DNA from: Paratrimastix pyriformis
Taxonomy: Eukaryota; Preaxostyla; Paratrimastigidae
Length of the DNA: 64,000 bases
NCBI GenBank assembly: GCA_027972325.1
Contig: JAPMOS010000128.1
Span: 31,001-95,000 of the forward strand
Direction of reading: 5' to 3'
Shown here: positions 22,801 to 31,870 of the stretch, piece after piece
Layout of the letters: each line of letters begins with the position of its first letter
How positions within the stretch are numbered: position 1 is the stretch's first letter
Translations under genes and position numbers: made by a program
The notes under the pieces: generated by a model
Database searches by the model: none
What the model saw: only the letters and a program-made list of their open reading frames with translations
What the model was told of the DNA's origin: nothing

Positions 22801-25800
22801 CTACCAGCGGGCTCTGGAGCACTACACCGAACTGGCTGACATCCAGCGGTGCATTGTCAACACCAACATGATCAACCCCGAGTTCCTTGTCCAGGTCCGC
22901 CTCCCTGTCTGGTTCTGTTGGTCTTGTCGGGGGTGACTTTCGAGGATGACTTCTAATTCTGACTAGCTGAAATCTTCAAAATTCCGTGTTGTCAAGCGGA
23001 GACGCTTCGTATCGCACTGAGAAATTCCTGTTTCCTCTGCTTTCCGTGTCCTCGTTGTCCTTCGGCCGATGATTTCATCGTTTCTTTTTTCCCCTCTCTG
23101 CCCAATGCAGTATTTCGGCCAGCCTGTCCTGACGCCGCCTCAGGGTCTTGAGTGCATGAAGACCCTCCTCAAGAACCGGGCCAACATGACCCTCTGCATC
23201 GAGATCGCCAAGAAGTTCACTCAGAAGTTCGGCCCCCGTCCCCTGGCCGAGCTGTTCGAGTCCTTCAAGATGTTTGATGGTCCGTACGGCAGTAGGTGCT
23301 GGAGTGTGGTGGTGCGAGCGGCTCTGATGTTACTTTTTATCCTGACTTTTTTCAAACGAAAAAAACCTTTCATGAGGGTCTACATGAGATTACTGAGCCC
23401 CTTCGGTCTTGATACCTTTGGTGCCGGCTTTTTCTGGCTTGTCTTCTCACCTCTTCCGCCTCTGCCTCCCCCGCCAACAGGGCTGTACCTCTTCCTGTCG
23501 AGCATTGTTGCCGCTCTGACCCTGGACGAGAAGGACCTTGTGCTGAAGTTCATCCAGGCCGCTGCCAAGATCCAGCAGTACAAGGAAATCGAGCGGGTCG
23601 TCCGGGACCTGGCCAACTTCGAGCCACGCGAGGTGAAGGACTTCCTGAAGGAGGCCAAGATCGACCCCCAGTCGCTGATCATCCTGTGCGACAAGTACGG
23701 CTTTGTCGACGACCTGACCAAGTACCTCTACGAGAACAACATGCACAAGGCCATCGAGGGCTTTGTCACGGCCTACAACCCCCGCCAGACCCCCATCGTG
23801 GTCGGGACCCTGCTCGACCTGGGCTGCAACGAGGACTTCATCAAGGGCCTGCTGAACGCCGTCCGGGCCCAGTGCCCCATCCCGGAGCTGGTCGAGGAGG
23901 TTGAGAAGCGCAACCGGCTCAAGATGCTCCAGGCCTGGCTCGAGGCCCGCGTCGCCGACGACAACAACGTCGAGCCGGCCACCCACTCGGCCCTGGCCAA
24001 GATTTACATCGACTCGAACGCCAACGCGGACCAGTTCCTGGAGAGCAACCTGTACTACGACACCCTGGTCGTTGGCCGGTACTGCGAGAAGCGCGACCCT
24101 CACCGTGCGGTCATTGCCTACCGGCGCGGCAAGAACGACGACGAGTTGATCGAGGTCACCAACCGCAACTCGCTCTTCAAGGCCCAGGCCCGCTATCTGG
24201 TGGAGCGCCAGGTCTGCCTCCTCTGATTGGTGGGTTGTTGTTGTTGTGCGCGGTCGCGATTATTATGATGCAGAACAACGTTGCCGCCCCAGACTGACGG
24301 GCTTCCGGTGAAGATTGCAACGGATTTTTGGACTGAACTACTTTTTTTTCGCGTAATTGTGTCGGGGGGTTCCGTTTCTGTGTGGGCTTTTTTGCTCATG
24401 GCCTTTTGCTCTTTGCTCTTCGTTTTCCCCAGCTGCCCGAGCTCTGGGCCAAGGTGCTCGTGGAGACCAACCCGCTGCGTCGCCAGCTGATCGACCAGGT
24501 TGTCTCGACTGCCCTGCCCCAGTCGAAGAACCCTGAGGACGTCTCGGCCACCGTCAAGGCCTTCATGAACGCCAACCTGCCCAACGAGCTGATCGAGCTG
24601 CTGGAGAAGATCATGCTCCGCCGCTCCGAGTTCTCCTCCAACAAGAACCTCCAGAACCTGCTCATCATCACCGCCATTCGGGTCCGTCTTGCCGGGCCCC
24701 TCGCCGCTCTCTCGCTGCGTGCTCTGTGTCGTCGGCTGTTCGATGATGCTCTTTGTATACGCTTTGAGAGACCCGTCTGGGTCGTGATGCAAACTATTGC
24801 GGGGCTAAAACCCCACTGAGGAACACTGATAGGGATCCCAGCGGCACGATGAAGGTACGGCACCTCACGCCGCTCTCGTTTCTGCCTCCCCCTGCCCTTC
24901 CACCACCAGGCCGCCCCTGACCGCGTGAAGGAGTACATCCAGCGCCTGGATAACTACGACGGCCCCGAGCTGGCCAAGTACGCCATCAAGTCCCGCCTGT
25001 ACGAGGAGGCCTTTGAGATGTACAAGCGCTTCAACAAGCACGTCGAGGCCGTGGGTGTCCTGCTCCGTGAGATTGGTCGGTCCTCCTCGCCTCTTTACCT
25101 TGCTGTGCGCGACCTCTTCACTCAGATGTGATGCATCCTCACGTTGCCGCCCCAGACTGACGGGTTTCCTTTGAAGATTGCAACGTAAAAATGGCTGATC
25201 CTCGACCCCCCCCCTCCTGCTTGTGCCCCTGTGCCCCCTCGGCCGCTTCCTCACCTTTTTTCCTCTTCCCTTCAACACGCACAGGCAACGTTCCCCGGGC
25301 CACTGAGTACGCGACCACCGTCAACCTGCCCGAAGTCTGGTCGGAGCTCGCCGAGGGGCAGCTCGCCCAGAACCTGGTCTCCGAGGCCATTGGTCAGTCC
25401 TGCCTTGCCTCCCCTCAGCTTGCCGTGGGTGGTATGTTTTTCGATGATGCTCTATGTATACGCTTTGAGAGACCCGTCTGGGTCGTGATGCAAACTATTG
25501 CGGGGCTAAAACCCCACTGAGAAAATCCTACCGACTCGAGCGCCCTGAGTACCTGCGGTCGCTCATGTTCCCTCTTCCTGCCTGCCCCCCCTCCCACCCC
25601 CAACTGCAGAATCGTACATCAAGGCCGCTGACCCGTCCAAGTTCGACCGTGTCATCGAGGCGGCCAAGACGGCCGGCCTGTACGCGGCCCTGATCCCCTA
25701 CCTGTCCATGGCCCGCAAGCAGGGCGTCAAGGATCCCATTGTCGACGGTGCCCTCGTGTACGCCTACGCCAAGACCGACCGCCTCGCCGATCTCGACGAC

Positions 25801-28208
25801 TTCATCGCCTCGCCCAACACCGCCGACGTCTGCTTCTCCTCCCTTTGCCCTGCTCTCGTCCTGCCGCCATGTCGCCCTTCTCTGCTTGGAGACGGTGATG
25901 AGATTCTACAGATTCCCCTTCTTACTCACCCGTGGTGATTAGTCTTCACCCCCGGCAGCCTAACAAACTGTCGGACTGAGCCTCCACTGCCCTCGCTGTT
26001 GTTGTTGTGTGCTTTTTCCTGTCTCCTCCGTCCTGCTCGCTCGCTCACACCCTCCATCCGCTCCTCGCTCGCGCAGCTGCAAGCCATTGGCGAGGAGTGC
26101 TTTGGGGAGGCCCTCTACCACGCTGCCCGGTCGATCTTCACCCAGGTGGGCAACTGGGTCCGCCTCGCTTCGACTCACATCAAGCTCGAGGCCTATCAAG
26201 CTGCTTTCGAGGCCGCCAAGAAGGCCATGACCATGCGGTCCGTTCGCCGCCCCCGCTATGGCTTCGCTGCCTCCTCCTCCACGGCGAGACGGTGATGAGA
26301 TTCCACAGATTCCCCTTCTGACTCACCCGTGGTGATTAGTCTTACACCCCGGCAGCCTAACAAACTGTCGGACTGAGCCTCCACATCCACACTCTCTCTG
26401 CCCGCTTCCCTCCAGTTGTTGCCTGTGCTCACCCTCCGATTTCCCTCTCCTCACAGGACCTGGAAGGAGGTGTGCTTTGCGTGCGTCGAGGCCAAGCAGT
26501 TCCGGCTGGCCCAGCAGTGCGGTGTCAACATCTGTGTGCAAATCGACGAGCTTGAGGAGCTGATCCGGTTCTACCTGGAGCGTGGCCACTTTGAGGAGAT
26601 CATTGCCCTGCTCGAGTACGCCATTGATAGCGAGCAGCGGCCGCCCCACATGGGCATGTTCACCGAGCTGGGCGTCCTCTACAGCAAGTTCAAGCCCGAC
26701 AAGTTGATGGACCACCTGAAGAAGCCCAACATTGTGGCCCGGCTGAACATTCCCCAGCTGCTGCGCGTCTGCGAGGAGAACCTGCAGTGGCCCGAGTGCT
26801 GTTTCCTCTACTGCCACTACGACGAGTACGACTACGCCGCCAGCACCATGCTCAGCCACGGGGTGGATGCCTGGTCCCACCAGCAGTTCAAGGACGTCAT
26901 CTCCAAGATTGGCAATGTCGAGATTTACTACAAGGTCCGCCCGCCCGCCCACTTTGCTTATCCGCACGGACGCACAGAAACACGTATAAATGATGCAGAA
27001 CCACGTTGCCGCCCCAGACAGACGGGCTTCCGGTGAAGATTGCAACGCATTTTTGGCTGACTCCTGTTTTCCCAGTGTGGGTTGTTGTTCCCTCTGCACC
27101 CGACCAGATTTCTCATCTCCTTTCCTTCCTCTCGTCTTCCCCTCCCGCAGTCGATTGATTTCTACATCCAGCAACACCCTCTGCTCCTCTGCGACCTGCT
27201 CAACGTCCTGACGGCCCGCATTGACCACAGCCGCGTCGTCGCCCAGACCCGCCGTGCCGGCCAGCTGGCCCTGATCAAGCCCTACCTGCTCCAGATTCAG
27301 CACCTGAACATCGCCGAGGTCAACGAGGCCCTGATTGACATCCTCGTTGAGGAGGAGGACTGCCACGCCCTGCGGACGGCCCTTGAGGAGCACGACCAGT
27401 ACGACGCGGTCCGTTTGATCTGCCTTCCTGCCCGCCCCTGCGTGGTGACATCATGATGAAATCCATCCAAACAACAACATAATAGGAAGTGCCGTCTGAA
27501 GGCTTCGAAACCCTCATGACGTCAAATGGAATACTGACACATTCGCACGCTCGTTCCCCCTCTGCTGATCGCCTACTTTTTCCGGCCCATGGCTCACCTG
27601 TTTCTGTCTTCTCTGCTGTCTCTCATCAGATCGCCCTTGCCCAGCGCCTGGAGAGCCACGAGCTGCTTGAGATGCGGCGGATCTCGGCCTGGCTCTACCA
27701 GAACAACAAGCGCTGGTCCCAGTCGGTGGCTCTCTCCAAGCGGGACCACCTCTACCACGACTGCATGGCCACCGCCGCCGCCTCTGCCGACTGCGAGGTG
27801 GCCGAGGACCTGCTCCGCTTCTTTGCCGACCTGCCCGAGGCCTTCCGTGCGCCCTGCTTTGCGGCCTGCCTGTACACCTGCTACGACATCCTGCCCGTCG
27901 ATGTGGTCATGGAGCTGGGCTGGTCGTGCGGCCTCAACGACTACGCGATGCCATTCCTGATCCAGTCGACCCGCGAGTACACGGCCAAGGTGGACGTCCT
28001 GGTGGCCGGCCGGGAGGAGGACAAGAAGAAGAAGCCCGCCGCCCCTGCGGTCGGTGCCGATGGTGCCCCCGTTGCCACCGAGGGCGCCCCCGTCCCTGTC
28101 ATGGGCGAGCCCATGCCCCCACCAGTGGCCCCCTTCGCCCCCGTCGGTGGCGTGCCCCCTCAGGCCTACTACATGTCCCCCTACGGCGGCGCCCCCTCTG
28201 CCTTCTAA
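19900..28208 (+). CDS. CLTC: Clathrin heavy chain
   Basis: Vesicle-coat triskelion subunit. The product starts [14 protein letters not shown] and tracks the family from beta-propeller to C-terminus: 1,683 residues (animal protein about 1,675). Exons: 19900-19941, 20014-20221, 20270-20419, 20480-20748, 20798-21070, 21266-21463, 21678-22091, 22301-22495, 22709-22894, 23111-23279, 23481-24211, 24433-24681, 24910-25075, 25285-25392, 25610-25827, 26077-26237, 26457-26934, 27151-27408, 27630-28208. All junctions keep frame. Recognisable segments include FICVTDVVG (propeller), [20 protein letters not shown]-type helices of the clathrin repeats and [19 protein letters not shown]. The tail is Pro/Ala-rich. 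Donors follow GTYYG. Introns 1-4 are 48-72 nt; introns 5-18 are 195-249 nt and each carries a snoRNA or candidate. Confidence 0.97.
21112..21191 (+). ncRNA. Box C/D snoRNA, family A copy 1 (clathrin intron 5)
   Basis: C box ATGATGC 21116-21122, D' box CTGA 21145-21148, C'-like TTTGAAG 21158-21164, D box CTGA 21184-21187. The conserved guide ACGTTGCCGCCCCAGA lies directly before D'. Five copies in different introns share this core while the flanks differ. Confidence 0.85.
21499..21595 (+). ncRNA. Box C/D snoRNA, family B copy 1 (clathrin intron 6)
   Basis: C box GTGATTA 21505-21511 and D box CTGA 21587-21590, enclosed by a terminal GATC/GATC stem (21500-21503 with 21591-21594). Identity with copy 2 covers the whole element and stops a few bases outside it. 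Internal D'/C' boxes are not clear. Confidence 0.75.
22126..22222 (+). ncRNA. Box C/D snoRNA, family B copy 2 (clathrin intron 7)
   Basis: Same element as in the preceding intron. C box GTGATTA starts at 22132, D box CTGA is 22214-22217, and the terminal stem GGATC/GATCC (22126-22130 with 22218-22222) is one pair longer than in copy 1. Confidence 0.78.
22545..22624 (+). ncRNA. Box C/D snoRNA, family A copy 2 (clathrin intron 8)
   Basis: C box GTGATGC 22549-22555, D' CTGA 22578-22581, C' GTGAAGA 22592-22598, D CTGA 22617-22620. The D' guide is unchanged from copy 1; the stretch before D differs in its last bases. Confidence 0.87.
22935..23026 (+). ncRNA. Candidate box C/D snoRNA, single copy (clathrin intron 9)
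   Basis: Degenerate C box ATGACTT (22945-22951), D' CTGA 22958-22961, D CTGA 23017-23020, and a terminal TTTC/GAAA stem (22937-22940 with 23021-23024). Box C is poor. The call rests mainly on position, size and stem in a gene whose neighbouring introns all carry C/D RNAs. Confidence 0.45.
23318..23402 (+). ncRNA. Candidate box C/D snoRNA, single copy (clathrin intron 10)
   Basis: C box CTGATGT (23324-23330), D' CTGA 23342-23345, C'-like ATGAGGG 23372-23378, D CTGA 23393-23396, with a short GGC/GCC terminal stem (23320-23322 with 23397-23399). Confidence 0.5.
24260..24341 (+). ncRNA. Box C/D snoRNA, family A copy 3 (clathrin intron 11)
   Basis: C box ATGATGC 24265-24271, D' CTGA 24294-24297, C' GTGAAGA 24308-24314, D CTGA 24333-24336. 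The D' guide core is conserved; the sequence before D is changed relative to copies 1, 2 and 4. Confidence 0.87.
24738..24824 (+). ncRNA. Box C/D snoRNA, family C copy 1 (clathrin intron 12)
   Basis: C box ATGATGC 24743-24749, C' GTGATGC 24784-24790, D CTGA 24816-24819, terminal stem GTTC/GAAC (24738-24741 with 24821-24824). Internal hairpins ACCC/GGGT and GGGG/CCCC are present in both copies. Confidence 0.87.
25123..25203 (+). ncRNA. Box C/D snoRNA, family A copy 4 (clathrin intron 13)
   Basis: C box GTGATGC 25128-25134, D' CTGA 25157-25160, C'-like TTTGAAG, D CTGA 25195-25198. Close to copies 1 and 2. Confidence 0.87.
25437..25525 (+). ncRNA. Box C/D snoRNA, family C copy 2 (clathrin intron 14)
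   Basis: C box ATGATGC 25444-25450, C' GTGATGC, D CTGA 25517-25520. The terminal stem is TTTTC/GAAAA here, against GTTC/GAAC in copy 1. Both sides changed together, which is direct covariation support for a folded RNA. Confidence 0.88.
25887..25986 (+). ncRNA. Box C/D snoRNA, family D copy 1 (clathrin intron 15)
   Basis: Consensus C box GTGATGA 25895-25901, C' GTGATTA 25935-25941, D CTGA 25976-25979, terminal stem TGGAG/CTCCA (25887-25891 with 25982-25986). The D' box reads CTTA here instead of CTGA. Confidence 0.88.
26283..26384 (+). ncRNA. Box C/D snoRNA, family D copy 2 (clathrin intron 16)
   Basis: C box GTGATGA 26292-26298, D' CTGA 26318-26321, C' GTGATTA 26332-26338, D CTGA 26373-26376, short GAG/CTC terminal stem. 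All four boxes are intact, unlike copy 1. Confidence 0.9.
26985..27065 (+). ncRNA. Box C/D snoRNA, family A copy 5 (clathrin intron 17)
   Basis: C box ATGATGC 26990-26996, D' position reads CAGA (27019-27022) instead of CTGA, C' GTGAAGA 27033-27039, D CTGA 27057-27060. The guide before D' is unchanged. Confidence 0.83.
27443..27545 (+). ncRNA. Box C/D snoRNA, single copy (clathrin intron 18)
   Basis: Consensus C box ATGATGA 27453-27459, D' CTGA 27496-27499, C'-like ATGACGT 27516-27522, D CTGA 27534-27537, with a possible GTG/CAC terminal pairing. Unlike the other families it has no second copy in the window. Confidence 0.75.
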
Positions 28209-28617
28209 GGGGTTGGGGCCTGGTTGCGGTGTGATGGTGCGGGGGCTGATCATCATGTCTTCATTGTAATATTTTTTTTTCCCATTGCTTGTGCTTGCTT
28301 GGCCAACACACCTTCACGACCGCGACCCTCCTGGACATTTTTCTCTCTCTTTTTCTGTTTGTCGTTTCCTTCTTTGCCTCTCTCTCTGAGGGTCCGCTAA
28401 TATCTGCATTTCCCGACTCGCCGCTCGAATACATCGCGGGGCCCCACTCTGCGGAGTGGTCAGCCCCCTGTCCCCTGACTTTTCCTTCGATTGGGGAGAT
28501 TTTTACCGGAACAGGTGAGCTTGGGATCGCACCCCAGAAGCAGCTTTTTTTGTGCAACTCTATTGAGTCCACACTTGTTCATGAGAAAGGAGGAGGTAGA
28601 GAGATGGGGTGGTGATT
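28209..28617. other. Clathrin 3' flank
   Basis: Presumed 3' UTR and terminator region of the clathrin gene: T-rich with no gene seen. It separates the repeat-poor left half from the satellite-rich right half. Confidence 0.5.
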
Positions 28618-29300
<683 letters not shown>

Positions 29301-29752
29301 GTGATGATTCTCGGGGCCGCCGTGGCAGAGTGGGCAGGTGACACCCTCTCCTTTTTTACAACTTTCGTGCGACTCTCTCGCTGTGTCCACTCTTTGTTTT
29401 ATCGCTGTGTGATCGATCCCCGTTCCTCTGGATTGAGACGCCCAGCCCGCCCGCCCTCCTATTTTTGACTGGGCGGTTGTGTCTTTCCTTTTTTGCGGTG
29501 CAATAATATGATTTTGTGCGGATCGGCGTGGCAGGGCGCCCCTGGGGCCGATCACAGAGCCTGGGGTAATTGGGGCCCGCCACCAAGCCCGGGAGGAGCC
29601 ATCATACGGGTCATTTGGCCCGGCCCCCCCCGGAGTGTAACGCATGGCGCGAAGGCGCGAGTACGTAATCTTTCTTCTTGAACTTGTCGCCTGCGCCCTC
29701 GCAAATACACAGCATATTCTCTCTGGGGGTTCGAAAAGCACGCACTGACGTG
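29301..29752. other. Gene-free stretch
   Basis: Mixed sequence with T runs and GC-rich inverted stretches (29,530-29,640). No convincing coding region or RNA. It lies downstream of the inverted LRR copy. Confidence 0.5.
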
Positions 29753-31064
29753 TCATTTTACGAGGTTCGCCCCGGGCCAGCGGCCCTCCAACTCCGCCAC
29801 CCATTTCGCCGAGACGCGGCCCACCTGACACAGGTTGGCCGCCGCCCCGACCAGCTCAAACCGGTCCATCGCCCAGCCCAGCGGGGCCTGGAGTTCCTCC
29901 AGCAGCGGACAGTCGAGCACCAACGAGTGCAGCGTGGTCTGCCAACGGGCACCTGGAGGCAGGTGGGGCAGGGATGACAGCAGATCCACTGCCGCCTCGT
30001 CCTCCCACGGCGAGCCCAACGCAATGTGCCGTAGGGTGTCCTGGTTGGGTGGCAGGAGGCAGGCGACGGCCTTCTGACCCGAACAGAAGTCGACTTTGAG
30101 AGACTCCAGTAGGCCGCCGCCATTCGGCAGAGCGAGCAGCTTCCTGTCAAACAGGTCGCGGACGGTCAGCTGAGTCAACCGGGCTGCCACGGGCTGCAGG
30201 TCGCCGACCACGATGGGCCCCAGTGTGAGCCGGCTGATGGACGGAAAGCGGCCGAGAAAATCCTGGACCTCCCCCAACTCGCACCGAGCGACGTCGAGCT
30301 CCTCGAGGGTCCCCGCGCAGGGCGCCAGGGCAGCCACAAGATCCTCAAGGGCCTGGCCAAGCACGGGGAAGTCAAGCCGGAGTACGCGCAGGGCTGGCGG
30401 CATCGAGCCGCGTAGGGTAGATGTGATTCGAAGAACGTCTGGCGCAGGCGCTCTGTCGAAGCTGGCTGCGAAGCCGCCGAACGGGGGGTACATGATGTGC
30501 AGCTCCACCAGCCCGGGCAGGTGGCCCAGGATGCGCCCGAGGGCAGGAAGGAACGGCTCTCGAGGCAGTCGCAGCGAGGTGAGCCGGCCATGGCCGGCGA
30601 AGGCCTCATCCACCCAGGCGGCGCAGGCGGCCGCGGTGGCGCCACACCCAAACAGGAGCGGCGCATCCTCCTGCAGAAGGGATTCGGACTCATTGGGGAA
30701 GGACAACTTGACGAGGGTCTTGCATGGGCCCAGTAAAGCCGCCATGGCATTGGCGGTCGGGGTGAGGGCGAGAGTCCCGCGCTCATACGGGTCGACATGA
30801 TCGGGGTTCTCAAATGACATCTCACGGAGGGTGCCGAGCAGGCGAGCGCGGGTGCGTTGCGAAAGGCCAATTAGTGCCGCGTATGTGCGAAGAGCCCAAT
30901 CGGAGGCCTCGACGATGGCACGCAGGAGTTCGGACGGAGCATGTTCAAGAAAGTGATGATCCGCTTCTTGCTCGGTTGCATCTCCTGCCCGTGCTCTCTG
31001 GGATTGCAAGCGTTTTAACGAGAAGAGGCAAACGAAGAGCGGAGCAGACCTTCGAGTCCTCCAT
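29753..31064 (-). CDS. Truncated, chimeric F-box-like/LRR gene (inverted copy)
   Basis: Exon 1 is 31064-31050 (MEDSK), the intron is 30998-31049 (52 nt, GTCTG donor) and exon 2 is 30997-29753; 419 residues, open throughout. From about 31,119 down to 29,965 it matches array copies 1-3 almost base for base, but without their one-base deletions (for example CTCGCCCTC is intact). It then switches abruptly to a different C-terminal end (LHSLVLDCPLLEELQAPL, FELVGAAANL) like that of the minus-strand paralogues. It is half the family length and lacks the middle LRRs. Whether it is expressed is unknown. Confidence 0.8.
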
Positions 31065-31119
31065 TATCCTTCCGGCAGGATCGCTCTTCCCCCAGGACCT
31101 TCAGACCGAGCCGGCGCAA

Positions 31120-31480
31120 AAAAAAGCACGAATGGTTTCCAGCCGGAGCCACTCTGGCCGGCCGTCCGGCACCGCACCTGCCCGGGCTGGTGGAGCTCCA
31201 ATTACTGCTGTAGAACCGGGTGCTCCTCACGATTTTCCTGGCTGCTCTTGCCAGTTTTGCCCCGGCCTCCAAGTGCTCCACCTGTCCTCGCCCCCTCCCC
31301 CTCTGCAAACTGCCTTCGATTTATGAGGCGCTGGTACCCCTCGCAGGTGGGACCCTCAAGAAGTTCTCCAACTCAGCAATCGGGTCACAGAGCTTGCACG
31401 AGGCGACACTGCCGGGCGAGCGGCTACTGTGGCGCAATTACCAGGACTTTTCTCAAGCCACCCTTTGCGGTCAATCAGAC
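31120..31480 (+). pseudogene. F-box/LRR family relic
   Basis: Short plus-strand pieces of the LRR family in shifting frames: LPGLVELQ followed by a stop near 31,205, CPGLQVLHLSSP near 31,262-31,300, then ALVPLAGGTLKKFSN near 31,330. These match the order CPGLQTLRLSP ... LSPLGGTLRDLS in the intact 14,028 paralogue. No start and several frame breaks, so it is a dead fragment. A GGGAGGGAGG-rich stretch follows (31,670-31,740). Confidence 0.65.
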
Positions 31481-31870
31481 CCCGCTTTCACTACAATCAT
31501 CGGACTGGAGCAGAAATGTGCGGTGTGCTTCCTGTTTCTGCGGTCCATTCTGTGATGAGGGAGGGCCGCACACACCCTGCCCACCCTGCTCGCCATGTCA
31601 ACGTCGGGGCGAATCCGTTCCACAAACAGCCCGGTTTGCCCCGATGAAGTCCATGTATTCGTCGCAGATCGGAGGGGAGGGGAGGGAGGGAGGAGGGGAG
31701 GGGAGGGGGAGGGAGAGGGAGGGAGGGAAGGAGACGGGGGTTAAAAAGGCGGCTGCAGGTCCCGTGCTGGGCGGTGGGCTGAATTTTGGAAACTTCGATG
31801 GTGTGGCAGCGCGGCGCGGGGCCGTGTGTCCCCACGGGGGGTGGATGGGCAATGAGGGCGCTCTGCCCTG

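Noticed and set aside
28380-28560. Possible spliceosomal snRNA: a GATTTTTAC Sm-like site followed by a weak hairpin
   Set aside because: No recognisable U1, U2, U4 or U5 core upstream and the hairpin is imperfect.
29308-29345. tRNA A-box-like TGGCAGAGTGGG
   Set aside because: No B box (GGTTCGA) within range and no cloverleaf.
29530-29640. Minus-strand GC-rich stretch with a faint likeness to the SRP RNA Alu domain (GGGCTTGGTGGCGGG)
   Set aside because: No UGUAA-type loop in the right place and no helix 8 with a GNAR tetraloop nearby.
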